A stretch of 64,000 nt of DNA from an uncultured Pelagibacteraceae bacterium (GCA_902633585.1 CACPGZ010000004.1:1-64000); one strand, 5' to 3'; positions 43,783 through 53,652 are shown, numbered from the stretch's first letter. The notes: generated from the sequence alone by a model not told the origin. Made by a program: numbers and translations.

Positions 43783-44823
43783 ATGAATTACAAAAAATTA
43801 GGAAATACTGACTTAAATGTAAGTACAATTTGTCTCGGTACGATGACCTGGGGTGAACAAAATTCAGAGAGAGAGGGTTTTGAACAAATGGATTTTGCCT
43901 TAAACCAAGGAGTAAATTTTTGGGATACAGCAGAAATATATTCAATTCCAATGAGAGAGGAAACGTATGGAGAAACTGAGAGAATAATTGGTAATTGGTT
44001 TCAGAAAACAAAAAAAAGAAATGAAATTGTTCTAGCTACAAAAGTATGTGGAAATACATCAAATAAATATATTAGAGGTGGCGGAAATAGTTTTGGTAAA
44101 AAAAAGATTATAGAGGCCTTAGATGAAAGTTTGAAGAGACTAAAAACGGACTATATTGACTTATATCAACTTCACTGGCCTGAAAGAAGTACAAATTTTT
44201 TTGGTGATTATGGTTATGAACATGATGAGAATGATAAAAATTGGACATCTTTTGAGGAAATTTTGGAAAGTTTAAATAAATTTATTGAACAAGGTAAAAT
44301 TAGGTATGTAGGTTTGTCAAATGAAACTGCTTGGGGTCTATCTAAATTTCTTGAACTCTCAAAGATGAAAGGGCTTCCAAAAATGATGTCAGTACAAAAT
44401 CCCTATAATTTACTAAATAGAACCTATGAAGTTGGTTTAGCAGAAATTTCTGTAAGGGAACAAAGCGGCTTATTAGCTTACTCTCCATTAGCGTTTGGAT
44501 ATTTAACTGGAAAATATAGAAATAATAAATTACCAGCAAAATCTAGAATGCAATTATTTAAAAATTTTAATAGATATAAAAATGAAAATGGTCAAAAAGC
44601 TATTGAAGAATATTACAAAATTTCAAAAAAATATAATTTAGATTTTACTCAAATGTCTTTAAAATTCTGTGAAATTCAACATTTCACAACAAGCGTTATT
44701 ATTGGAGCAACAACAATGGAACAGTTGAAAACAAACATAGAAAGTGTAAATGTAAATTTAAACAGTGATATAATTAATGATATTAATAAAATTCAACAGA
44801 AATACCCTAACCCATGTCCATAA
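43783..44823 (+). CDS. aldo/keto reductase (Tas-like)
   Basis: NYKKLGNTDLNVSTICLGTMTWGEQN, FWDTAEIYSIPM, YIDLYQLHWPER. Confidence 0.93.
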   Translation: MNYKKLGNTDLNVSTICLGTMTWGEQNSEREGFEQMDFALNQGVNFWDTAEIYSIPMREETYGETERIIGNWFQKTKKRNEIVLATKVCGNTSNKYIRGGGNSFGKKKIIEALDESLKRLKTDYIDLYQLHWPERSTNFFGDYGYEHDENDKNWTSFEEILESLNKFIEQGKIRYVGLSNETAWGLSKFLELSKMKGLPKMMSVQNPYNLLNRTYEVGLAEISVREQSGLLAYSPLAFGYLTGKYRNNKLPAKSRMQLFKNFNRYKNENGQKAIEEYYKISKKYNLDFTQMSLKFCEIQHFTTSVIIGATTMEQLKTNIESVNVNLNSDIINDINKIQQKYPNPCP

Positions 44824-45320
44824 TTAAAAAATTTATTTTCACGTTTTTATTTTTGATCGTTCCAATCACGATTGGTTTAGCTGATGTTAAAAAGGTTGGT
44901 AAATTCAAAGATTGGGAAACATTAGTAGTCCAAGAAAGTTCTGGAAAAGTTTGTTTTGCTCAATCTGTCCCAGTTTTGCAGGCACCAAAAACAAATAAAA
45001 GAAATGCTAGATTATTTGTTACCTTCAGACCAAATGAAAAAATTTCTAATGAGATTAGTGCAACCGCTGGATATGAATTTAACAAAAATAATTCTGTTTT
45101 AGCTACATCAGGAAATAACAGGTTTAAATTTGATATTAAACAACAGGGTTTTGCTTGGATGACAAGTAGTAAAAAAGAAAAAATAATGGTTAAAGTTATG
45201 AAAAAAGGATCAAGAATTATGGTTACTGGCTACAATGAAAAAGGATCACAAACTATAGATCATTATTCATTATTAGGTTTCACAAAAGCTTATAATTCTG
45301 CAAAAAAAGCTTGCAGTTAA
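44814..45320 (+). CDS. invasion-associated locus B (IalB)-like periplasmic protein
   Basis: Signal peptide; VKKVGKFKDWETLVVQESSGKVCFAQSVP; C-term HYSLLGFTKAYNSAKKAC. Confidence 0.82.
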   Translation: MSIIKKFIFTFLFLIVPITIGLADVKKVGKFKDWETLVVQESSGKVCFAQSVPVLQAPKTNKRNARLFVTFRPNEKISNEISATAGYEFNKNNSVLATSGNNRFKFDIKQQGFAWMTSSKKEKIMVKVMKKGSRIMVTGYNEKGSQTIDHYSLLGFTKAYNSAKKACS

Positions 45321-45323
45321 TTA

Positions 45324-46505
45324 ATGAAATTAAAAAAAAGAATTGTTTTAGCTTACTCAGGAGGATTAGATACATCTATAATTTTAAAGTGGCTTCAAGA
45401 GAACTATAATGCAGAAGTCATTTGTTACACCGCTGATATAGGACAAGAGATAAATCGAAAAAAAATAATTAATAATGCCAAAAAATTTGGTGTTAAAAAA
45501 ATTATAATTAAAAATTTAAAAAATCTTTTTGTCAAAGATTATGTTTTTCCGATGATACGGGGTAATGCGATCTATGAAGGATTTTATTTATTAGGAACTT
45601 CCATAGCGAGACCGTTAATTGCGAAAGACCAAATAAGAATAGCAAAAAAATTTAAAGCATTTGCAGTTTCGCATGGTGCTACTGGAAAAGGAAATGATCA
45701 AGTAAGATTTGAGTTAGGATATTATTATTTTGGTCCAAAGATAAAAGTTGTTGCTCCTTGGAGAATTTGGAAATTAAAATCTAGAAGCGATTTGATAGAT
45801 TATGCAAAAAAACATGGGATACCTATTCCAAAAGATAAAAAAGGTGCACCACCTTTTTCTATTGATGATAATTTATTTCATACATCAACTGAGGGTAAAA
45901 TTTTAGAAAATCCAAAAAATTCAGCTCCAGAATTCATTTTTCAAAGAACAGTCTCACCTGAAAAAGCACCTAATAAACCAACTTATATTTCAATTGATTT
46001 TAAAAATGGGGATCCCGTTGGAATAAATGGAAAAAAATTAAACCCTGAAAAAATTCTAACCAAATTAAATTTTATAGCAGGAAAAAATGGTGTGGGAAGA
46101 GTTGATTTAGTCGAAAATAGATTTCTTGGTATTAAATCAAGAGGCGTTTATGAAACACCAGGAGGAACGGTTTTAATTCATGCCCACCGAGCTATCGAGT
46201 CAGTGACGTTAGATAAAGATACAATGCACAAAAAAGATTCGATCATGCCAAGATATGCCGAATTAATTTACAATGGTTATTGGTATTCAAAAGAGAGATT
46301 TAAATTACAAAAAATTATTGATCAAAAGAGAAATAAAGTAAATGGATCTGTAAAACTTAAACTATATAAAGGAAATATAACTATCCAATCTAGAATTACA
46401 AAGAGCAATGCATACTCAATGAAAAAAGTTTCTTTTGAGGAAAATAAAACGTTCAATAAATCTAATGTTGAAAGATTTATTAATTATCACAAGAAAAAAC
46501 TGTAA
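45324..46505 (+). CDS. argG: argininosuccinate synthase
   Basis: RIVLAYSGGLDTSIILKWL, SHGATGKGNDQVRFEL, GRVDLVENRFLGIKSRGVYETPGG. Confidence 0.97.
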   Translation: MKLKKRIVLAYSGGLDTSIILKWLQENYNAEVICYTADIGQEINRKKIINNAKKFGVKKIIIKNLKNLFVKDYVFPMIRGNAIYEGFYLLGTSIARPLIAKDQIRIAKKFKAFAVSHGATGKGNDQVRFELGYYYFGPKIKVVAPWRIWKLKSRSDLIDYAKKHGIPIPKDKKGAPPFSIDDNLFHTSTEGKILENPKNSAPEFIFQRTVSPEKAPNKPTYISIDFKNGDPVGINGKKLNPEKILTKLNFIAGKNGVGRVDLVENRFLGIKSRGVYETPGGTVLIHAHRAIESVTLDKDTMHKKDSIMPRYAELIYNGYWYSKERFKLQKIIDQKRNKVNGSVKLKLYKGNITIQSRITKSNAYSMKKVSFEENKTFNKSNVERFINYHKKKL

Positions 46506-46568
46506 TATTATTAAGTTTTAGGACAATTTATGGTTTGTTAAATTTATTTTTAGTTATATCTTAGAATC

Positions 46569-47027
46569 ATGGAATCGATTAAAAATTGGATGAGAGACAC
46601 CGCAAACATATTGTTTGATGATAGTAAAAATGATCTACGTTCACTTCCTAAAACTGTAAGATTGCAAATTTTATTAGTTTTAAGCTTTATTTGGACAACA
46701 GTTTTTAGTCTATACGTATTTTCATACACAACTTTTGTATTTGGTTGGACAGGACTTTTTTTAGCTCATATAGGTCTGATCTTTGCTGTGTATATGACCT
46801 TTAAACATTTTCACAGGGCTGAAGAAAATTCATCTAGTGTTTTTAAGACAAAAAACTTTGACCCCTTTAAAATAATGGTCCTTGTTTTTGTAATCGTATT
46901 TATATTCGTATTTTCAAAAGGAATTGAAGTTCTAACAAGTCCAAACCCCTACTCTTATTCAATACCGTATGATGGTTCATCAAAATCTGTGTTTGAAAAA
47001 TGGTTGCCATTTAGTAAAGACAAATAA
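46569..47027 (+). CDS. small membrane hypothetical protein
   Basis: 152 aa with three hydrophobic segments; upstream of the PsiE-like gene with which it overlaps by 1 nt. Confidence 0.7.
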   Translation: MESIKNWMRDTANILFDDSKNDLRSLPKTVRLQILLVLSFIWTTVFSLYVFSYTTFVFGWTGLFLAHIGLIFAVYMTFKHFHRAEENSSSVFKTKNFDPFKIMVLVFVIVFIFVFSKGIEVLTSPNPYSYSIPYDGSSKSVFEKWLPFSKDK

Positions 47028-47407
47028 TGGAAAAAATAGCTAAAAATTTACAACTTATTTTAATGGTTATTATTTTAGTAAGTACGGTAATTGCCGTAGG
47101 TATAGAAATGTATAAAATGTTTGAAAACAGGTCGGTTACTTTAGCTGATTTACTATTAATGTTTCTTTACCTTGAAGTACTTGCGATGGTTCGGGTTTTT
47201 TGGAACCAACAATCAATAAGCATTACATTACCACTTTTAATAGCTATTACTGCTTTAGCGCGATTTATAATTCTTCAAGGAAAAGAAATGGATCCAACAG
47301 CATTAGTTTATGAAGCAATTGCTATAGTGCTGATTGCAGGTGCAATTGTTATTCTTAGATTAAGACACAGTGATAAACTTGGTCTTAAGAAAAAAAAATC
47401 AAAATAA
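47027..47407 (+). CDS. PsiE-like (phosphate-starvation-inducible E family) membrane protein
   Basis: LLLMFLYLEVLAMVRVFWNQQSISITLPLLIAITALARFIIL typical of PsiE. Confidence 0.8.
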   Translation: MEKIAKNLQLILMVIILVSTVIAVGIEMYKMFENRSVTLADLLLMFLYLEVLAMVRVFWNQQSISITLPLLIAITALARFIILQGKEMDPTALVYEAIAIVLIAGAIVILRLRHSDKLGLKKKKSK

Positions 47408-47413
47408 ATAGAA

Positions 47414-48553
47414 ATGAAGTTTGATGCCTCTAAGGCTGCGGCCTTAAACAAATTAGACAATTTTATTGGGGAAAATCTTGCTGAATATTCTAAATTAAGG
47501 AATTTTGATTTTGGACCAGAAAAGAGAACCAATGTATCTTGTTTATCTCCTTACATTACCCATGGAGTAATAAACGAAAGAGAAATAATTGAAAAATCAC
47601 TTAAGAAATTTTCTTTTTCAAAAAATGAAAAATTTATTCAAGAAGTTTTGTGGCGAACGTATTGGAAAGGCTGGTTAGAATTAAGACCAAATGTTTGGAC
47701 AGATTATTTGATTGAATTGAATAAAATTAGAGAAGATTTTAAGGATAACCAAAATTACAAAAATGCTATTGATGGAAAAACAAACATTGAGTGCTTTAAT
47801 TACTGGGTAAATGAACTCAAAGAAAACAACTATTTACATAATCATTCAAGAATGTGGTTTGCAAGTATTTGGATTTTTACTTTGGAGTTACCCTGGCAAT
47901 TAGGAGCAGAATTTTTTATGCAACACCTTTATGACGGGGATACTGCGTCTAATACTCTTGGCTGGAGATGGGTAGCTGGTGTTCAAACACAAGGAAAACA
48001 TTATCTAGCAAGTGAATGGAATATTAAAAAATTCACAAATAATAGATTTAATAATATTAAATTAAATGAGAATGCTCCCCCAAAAGTTTCAAAAAAAACT
48101 TACTCAATTGTCAAACAAGATTTTAGTAATAAAATTATAGATAATAGAAATCTTTTAATATTTGAAAATAATTTATCATTTGAAACTAGTGATTTCCAAA
48201 ATAATGAATTTAAAAAAATTTATATAATTTCAAATAAAAATGAGAATAGATCCATAAAATTAAGTGAAAATGTTATCAAATTTAAATCACTTTTAATTAA
48301 TGACCAAAAGCAAAGATTAAATGACAAATCTATAAATTGTGAAACAATAGATATAAATGAAATTAAAAATATAGATGAGAGAGTTATCGCGTTATATCCA
48401 AATGTTGGTGAAAGCCTCGATTATTTAAATTCAAATAGTTTAAAATTTGATTTTCTTTATAGAAAACTAGATCAGTATTCTTGGCAATATTGTAATAAAG
48501 GTTTTTTTAATTTTAAGAATTATATTCCCAAAATAATTTCAACTTTTAATTAA
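47414..48553 (+). CDS. photolyase/cryptochrome FAD-binding-domain protein lacking the N-terminal antenna domain
   Basis: Begins at FDASKAAALNKLDNFIGE...TNVSCLSPYITHGVI; YLHNHSRMWFASIWIFTLELPWQLGAEFFMQHLYDGDTASNTLGWRWVAGVQ. Confidence 0.88.
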   Translation: MKFDASKAAALNKLDNFIGENLAEYSKLRNFDFGPEKRTNVSCLSPYITHGVINEREIIEKSLKKFSFSKNEKFIQEVLWRTYWKGWLELRPNVWTDYLIELNKIREDFKDNQNYKNAIDGKTNIECFNYWVNELKENNYLHNHSRMWFASIWIFTLELPWQLGAEFFMQHLYDGDTASNTLGWRWVAGVQTQGKHYLASEWNIKKFTNNRFNNIKLNENAPPKVSKKTYSIVKQDFSNKIIDNRNLLIFENNLSFETSDFQNNEFKKIYIISNKNENRSIKLSENVIKFKSLLINDQKQRLNDKSINCETIDINEIKNIDERVIALYPNVGESLDYLNSNSLKFDFLYRKLDQYSWQYCNKGFFNFKNYIPKIISTFN

Positions 48554-48562
48554 GTTTAAATT

Positions 48563-48709
48563 TTATTCATTCTCCAGTTTAAACTTTTTTCTATTATAAA
48601 TTTTTTTTTCATTTTTTATTATTTTATTTCTTAACATGGGTGAACTTAACAATTTTGCTATTGGATTTTTTTTTTTAATTTTTTTTCTTTTTTTGATTTT
48701 CTTTCCCAT
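48563..48709 (-). CDS. ArfA-like alternative ribosome-rescue factor candidate, 48 aa (not in the supplied ORF track)
   Basis: Manual translation MGKKIKKRKKIKKKNPIAKLLSSPMLRNKIIKNEKKIYNRKKFKLENE*; resembles the ArfA core (NAIxxLLxxPLFRxRVxxxKKGKGSYxRK). Confidence 0.6.
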   Translation of the reverse strand: MGKKIKKRKKIKKKNPIAKLLSSPMLRNKIIKNEKKIYNRKKFKLENE

Positions 48710-48715
48710 AAAAAG

Positions 48716-49417
48716 TTATCTTGCAAGTTTTATAAAAATATCACCCATGCCAGCTTCTAAATTTTCTATAGGGGTATTATTTCTAAATTCGCAAAATCTT
48801 CCAGTTATCTGATGACTTTTTACAAAATCTATCTCGTCCTTTTCACAGCTTTTCCCATTATGTAATAAACCTATTACTATTCGATCTTTAATACTGTAGA
48901 CTTGTTTATCATTAATTTTATCACCATCACAAAAATAATCTTTATTTACTCTGTTTGGAAAGTCTTGTTTTTTGCAGGGATTTTTAATTGTAAAAACAAA
49001 AAATTCTTTTACACCATCGCTAAATTTATATTTCATTTTTTGAACCTCGGAGTATTTCATAATATCACATGAACATGGGATACAGCATTTATAGTAGCTA
49101 CCACAAATCTTATTTTTAGTTTTTCTTTCGTTAACAAATATAAAATCTGGCTGACTGTTAGGATCAATTAATGAGCCAGATACAGCACAATATAATTTGT
49201 TGTACTCAATAAAATCTTTATAAGTAATATCTTTATCAATTATATATTTAAAGAATTTTGGGCCTGCAGCATTTCTATTTTTATCTGGAAATATTCTTGA
49301 CCAGTCATTAATCAAATCTTTGTAATAGTTTTTTTCTGATGAATTTGAGATATTTGAAAAAGACAAAACTAGAGCAATAATGACCAATGTCTTAATTATA
49401 TTTTTTAAAAATCTCAT
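48716..49417 (-). CDS. secreted Cys-rich hypothetical protein
   Basis: Signal peptide; KNKICGSYYKCCIPCSCDIMKYSEVQKMKYKF; no family firmly recognised. Confidence 0.7.
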   Translation of the reverse strand: MRFLKNIIKTLVIIALVLSFSNISNSSEKNYYKDLINDWSRIFPDKNRNAAGPKFFKYIIDKDITYKDFIEYNKLYCAVSGSLIDPNSQPDFIFVNERKTKNKICGSYYKCCIPCSCDIMKYSEVQKMKYKFSDGVKEFFVFTIKNPCKKQDFPNRVNKDYFCDGDKINDKQVYSIKDRIVIGLLHNGKSCEKDEIDFVKSHQITGRFCEFRNNTPIENLEAGMGDIFIKLAR

Positions 49418-49567
49418 TTATTTAGATTAAAATTTATGGTTAAATTCAGTCTAGATTAATAGTTGTAACTTTCTAGTGTTAAATATAAACAATATGTAGT
49501 TTTTGTTTAAACATTTGTCGCACTAAATTAACCTTTTAAATTATTAATTTTTATATATTTAAAACAA

Positions 49568-50041
49568 ATGAAAAAAATTAGTTCAATTATCTGTTTACTA
49601 ATAATGATTTTCGTACCAGCGGTTACATTTGCAAATATAATTAATCAACTTAATGAGACTGGCAAGTTTACTAAATTAAATGAAACACTAACTAAGTCAG
49701 GTTTAGATAAAAATCTAAAGGGCGATGGACCATTTACAATTTTTGCACCATTAGATGATGCATTTGCTGCAATTAGTGCACAAACATATTACGGCCTCTT
49801 AAGAGAAGAGAATAAAGAAAAACTAATAAACATCTTAGGAAGACATGTTTTTTCCAAAAAAATAAATTCTTCAGGAATAAACGGTGAAATAAAAATTAAG
49901 GCAATTAATGGTGAAGAGATAACGATTAAAAAGGTTAATGGAATTGTATATATAAATGAGGCTGAAGTTGTAACGGCTGACATTGAAGCGCCAAATGGTG
50001 TAATCCACTTTATAAATAGAGTTCTACAACCTTTAAATTAG
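49568..50041 (+). CDS. fasciclin (FAS1) domain protein
   Basis: Signal peptide; GDGPFTIFAPLDDAFAAI, NGVIHFINRVLQP. Confidence 0.93.
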   Translation: MKKISSIICLLIMIFVPAVTFANIINQLNETGKFTKLNETLTKSGLDKNLKGDGPFTIFAPLDDAFAAISAQTYYGLLREENKEKLINILGRHVFSKKINSSGINGEIKIKAINGEEITIKKVNGIVYINEAEVVTADIEAPNGVIHFINRVLQPLN

Positions 50042-51484
50042 TTATTTTTGATTTAAAACAATTGTTTCGTTTAATTTTTTGATAGAAATCGTTTCAGTTT
50101 CACCATTAGTCCACTTAACCTGAATTTTTATATTTTTTTCATTTTCTCGAATTCCATAGTGAGCCACTGGCTCCATTTGGCAAAGATAACCAGATCCAGA
50201 GTCAATTGTTTTAGAATGTTTTCTCAAATTTGAAATTAATGTCACTGTTGCTCCTCTTGCAGGCGCACCGTATTTATTTAAAGGTTTTATTCTTAAATAT
50301 TTATTTTGAGGATTTACTTTTGCTTTATACAAGGACAATGGCTGATCAAAACTTTCTCCGTGTGAAACTAATAACTCTAGAACACCGTCATTATCTATAT
50401 CAGCAACTGCTGCTCCAGTTCCATATCCATTTGGCTCTAAACCAACATCTAATGGTATTTGCTCAATTACGCCATAATCTAATATTTTAAAAAGTTTATT
50501 AGGTTCACCAATGTTGTTCATGAAGACTTCATCATAACCATCATTATCTAAATCAGCTGAAATAACAGTTCTTATTCTTGATGGCTCATCAAAAGGTGGC
50601 TTGGCTATATCTTGAAAGATATTATCCTTTAACACATAGGCTCTGTGAAATCCTCCCCAATTTCCATTTAAAATGTCCAATCGCCCTCTATAATAAATAT
50701 CAGACAAAGCAGTTCCTCTCCCATTTTGAAGAAAATCTTCAACTCTATATTCGTTTGCAACGTCTAAAAATTTACCCTCATTGTTTTTATATAAAAAATT
50801 TGCTCCTCTTTCATTAGCTGCAAACACATCAATTTTATCAGAAATAATATGTCCAGCTACAACAGCTCGACCGCCAGTGACCTTTGCAAGATTTAATTGA
50901 ACAGATTTATCAACTATTATCTTGTCACTATATTCATAAAACCTAGTTGGTCCTCCATAATTAGCAACATAAACACCATAATTTCCATCACCTTTTCTAT
51001 CGACACAGACAACTGATCTGCCAGCAGTTAAATTAAGATCTCTCTGATTTTTTTCAATTTCAAATAAATCTACATACTTATCTTTTTCTAAATCGATAAG
51101 TCTGTCTGAATATTTTTTTGTACCACTATATGTATCAGTGTTAAGAAAATATATTTCTTCATATCCATCTTTATCTATATCGCATGCAGCGACCCCAATA
51201 GTTCTCCTAAACTCATCTGTAAATTTTTTTTGATTTACAATATTGATTAATTTTCCATTCTCATATGATAAAGCTAAATTCAAATAACCAAATCCAGTGA
51301 CTATAAAATCAAAATTTCCATCTTGGTTTACGTCCGTTACAGAAACTCCATAACTAAGTCTTTTGGGATTATCGGCGATTTGGTTTGTAATATCCTCAAA
51401 AAAATCAGCATATAGACTATTTGGGATTAACAGAAAAAATAAAACTACTATTTTTTTTAAATATTTTATCATCTTAATTCTCAC
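50042..51484 (-). CDS. FG-GAP/VCBS-repeat protein with C-terminal UnbV/ASPIC domain (CRTAC1-like)
   Basis: Repeated D-x-D/N-x-DG motifs (DVNQDGNFDF, DIDKDGYEEI, DLDNDGYDEV, DIDNDGVLELL), C-term ARGATVTLIS...KIQVKWTNGETETIS. Confidence 0.88.
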   Translation of the reverse strand: MRIKMIKYLKKIVVLFFLLIPNSLYADFFEDITNQIADNPKRLSYGVSVTDVNQDGNFDFIVTGFGYLNLALSYENGKLINIVNQKKFTDEFRRTIGVAACDIDKDGYEEIYFLNTDTYSGTKKYSDRLIDLEKDKYVDLFEIEKNQRDLNLTAGRSVVCVDRKGDGNYGVYVANYGGPTRFYEYSDKIIVDKSVQLNLAKVTGGRAVVAGHIISDKIDVFAANERGANFLYKNNEGKFLDVANEYRVEDFLQNGRGTALSDIYYRGRLDILNGNWGGFHRAYVLKDNIFQDIAKPPFDEPSRIRTVISADLDNDGYDEVFMNNIGEPNKLFKILDYGVIEQIPLDVGLEPNGYGTGAAVADIDNDGVLELLVSHGESFDQPLSLYKAKVNPQNKYLRIKPLNKYGAPARGATVTLISNLRKHSKTIDSGSGYLCQMEPVAHYGIRENEKNIKIQVKWTNGETETISIKKLNETIVLNQK

Positions 51485-52007
51485 TTTTTTTACTTTTATA
51501 TTTTTTCATCCAATCACTAAATATTTTTATGGCATCCTCCATATCTTCAGTTTTGTTAGGATGGTTCTTTGCTCTACCCAACATGGTTGCAATGACATTT
51601 ACCTGATACTTACTTGAACGATTTTTAATAGTTTTAATTGTATAAAGGGCTTTTTCCTTATTTTTAAATCCCAAACCTTGAGTGGTGGTTTTGGGATTAT
51701 AATCTGAATAAAGAGATAAATTTATAGGTCTAGATTTTTTACTTAGTGGCATTTTATCTATAATTTTAAATATAATTTTGTAATTAAGTTTATCCATTAT
51801 CTTTTTAGATTTTCCATCAAAACCAATTAGATTGATAGAAAATTTTTCGTTCTTATTAATTTTACTAATTAATTTTACATATCTTTTATGAAAATCTTTT
51901 ATTTTATCTTGATATATTTTTTTCGCCTCTAGATAAATTCTATCTTTATAATTTGGTGCAGAAACAAGTAAAATTCTACTTTTCCATTTGTACTTTTCTA
52001 AATTCAT
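51474..52007 (-). CDS. hypothetical protein with DUF4174-like N-terminus
   Basis: LEKYKWKSRILLVSAPNYKD N-term; C-term YSDYNPKTTTQGLGFKNKEKALYTIKTIKNRSSKYQVNVIATMLGRAKNHPNKTEDMEDAIKIFSDW; overlaps the DUF2256 gene (ATGA). Confidence 0.7.
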   Translation of the reverse strand: MNLEKYKWKSRILLVSAPNYKDRIYLEAKKIYQDKIKDFHKRYVKLISKINKNEKFSINLIGFDGKSKKIMDKLNYKIIFKIIDKMPLSKKSRPINLSLYSDYNPKTTTQGLGFKNKEKALYTIKTIKNRSSKYQVNVIATMLGRAKNHPNKTEDMEDAIKIFSDWMKKYKSKKSEN

Positions 52008-52135
52008 ATTTTTTTGCTAGAACATCTCTTAGAGCAGTACTTAACTCTCTCCCAATTTAGCTTCCATTTTTTTCTCCAAGTGAAAGGTCTTTTACAAATA
52101 ATACAGATTTTAAAAGGAAGATTTTCTTTTCTCAC
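52004..52135 (-). CDS. DUF2256 family zinc-binding small protein, 43 aa (GTG start; not in the supplied ORF track)
   Basis: Manual translation MRKENLPFKICIICKRPFTWRKKWKLNWERVKYCSKRCSSKKI*; typical neighbour of PhrB/CryB-type photolyases. Confidence 0.88.
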   Translation of the reverse strand: MRKENLPFKICIICKRPFTWRKKWKLNWERVKYCSKRCSSKKI

Positions 52136-53625
52136 TAAATTGTGTTTTGTTTAATAAATTTTTCTGCAGCAGGGAGAATTAATTTTTTTCTATCAGTTTT
52201 CATTTTATCAAAAATTCTAACCATCATGGATAATCTGGGATTCTTCAAAAAAAATTTTCTATTTCGATCAATAAATCTCCAATAAAGACCATCCATTGTA
52301 TTACACCAGTCTCCTTTTTTAAAATCCATCATTTTCATAAAATAAGCAGATCCACAGATATAAGGTTTGGTTGCAAATATCCCACCATCACTGAATAATC
52401 CCATTCCGTAAACATTTGGGACCATTACCCAGTCAGAAGAGTCTACAAACATTTCCATAAACCACTTGTAAACAACATTTGGTTTTATCTCACAAAGATT
52501 CATGATGTTGGATAAGATCATTAATCTTTCAATGTGGTGAGACCAGCCGTGATTAAGAGCATTTTTAATTGCATAATCAAGTGGTGGTAAACCAGTTGTT
52601 CCATCATACCAAGATTTTTTCATTTTTCTATTTTGTTTAAAAAAATTTCCAGTTTCCATTTCATTTGAGTAACTCTGGTAAATTCCTCTCATAAATTCTC
52701 TCCAACCAATTACTTGACGTATGTAACCTTCTAAAGAATTTAATTTAATTTTTTTGCTTTTATGAAAGTCGAGAATTTTTTTGATAATCAACTCAGGCGT
52801 TATCAAGCCTAAATTGATATAAGGACTTAAAGCACTATGAAATAAGATATTATCCTTTTGATCAACCGCATCCTCATAATCACCAAATAAATTTGATTTT
52901 TCTTTTATAAAAAAATTTAAAAGTTTAATGACATCATTATATTCTGTTACATGCCAAAAATTATCTGTTGTGCCAGGATGATCCTTAAATAATTTTTCAA
53001 TAATTGGTTTTAGTTTTTTTGTGTGGTTTGTTTCATTAATTTTTGGAAATTTTGGAATAGAAATATTTTTAGGTAATTTATTTCTATTATCCTCATCAAA
53101 GCTCCATTTACCTCCTATTGGGTTTCCATCTGGGCCCATTAATATTCCTGATTGTTTTCTAACCTCCTTATAAAAGGTTGCCATAAAAGGTTTTTTCGAT
53201 TTAGATAAATATTTTTTAAATTCCTCTCTCGAATTTAAAAACATTGGAGTTTGAATAATATTCCACTTTATTTTTTCTTTTTTAATAAATTGATTTATTT
53301 TTTTTTCAAAGAATTTATCCTCAACCTCAAAGCTTGAAATTTCTTTTATTTTTTTTGAAATTATAACTTTCTTTAATTTCTTTAAATAATCATCTTTAAA
53401 TTCTTTATCTTCAATTTTAATATATTCTAATTTAAATTTATCCTTTTTAAGACTTTCAGCATGTGACCGCATAGAAGATAAGAAGAGAAGTATCTTTTGT
53501 TTATGATGCTTTTCATAAGTGCACAATTCATAATCTTCAGCCATGAAAAATAGATGGTCTTTTTTGAAGCGATCTAAGTATTTTGATGGAAATAATTGAT
53601 TTCCCAGTATAAAGAATAAGTTCAT
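52135..53625 (-). CDS. cryptochrome/photolyase family protein (PhrB/CryB, FeS-BCP-like)
   Basis: LFFILGNQLFPSKYLDRF, HHKQKILLFLSSMRSHAESL, WSHHIERLMILSNIMNLCEI, WVMVPNVYGMGLFSDGGIFATKPY. Confidence 0.92.
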   Translation of the reverse strand: MNLFFILGNQLFPSKYLDRFKKDHLFFMAEDYELCTYEKHHKQKILLFLSSMRSHAESLKKDKFKLEYIKIEDKEFKDDYLKKLKKVIISKKIKEISSFEVEDKFFEKKINQFIKKEKIKWNIIQTPMFLNSREEFKKYLSKSKKPFMATFYKEVRKQSGILMGPDGNPIGGKWSFDEDNRNKLPKNISIPKFPKINETNHTKKLKPIIEKLFKDHPGTTDNFWHVTEYNDVIKLLNFFIKEKSNLFGDYEDAVDQKDNILFHSALSPYINLGLITPELIIKKILDFHKSKKIKLNSLEGYIRQVIGWREFMRGIYQSYSNEMETGNFFKQNRKMKKSWYDGTTGLPPLDYAIKNALNHGWSHHIERLMILSNIMNLCEIKPNVVYKWFMEMFVDSSDWVMVPNVYGMGLFSDGGIFATKPYICGSAYFMKMMDFKKGDWCNTMDGLYWRFIDRNRKFFLKNPRLSMMVRIFDKMKTDRKKLILPAAEKFIKQNTI

Positions 53626-53652
53626 AGCTAAATATAACTAATAAAATTTTTT

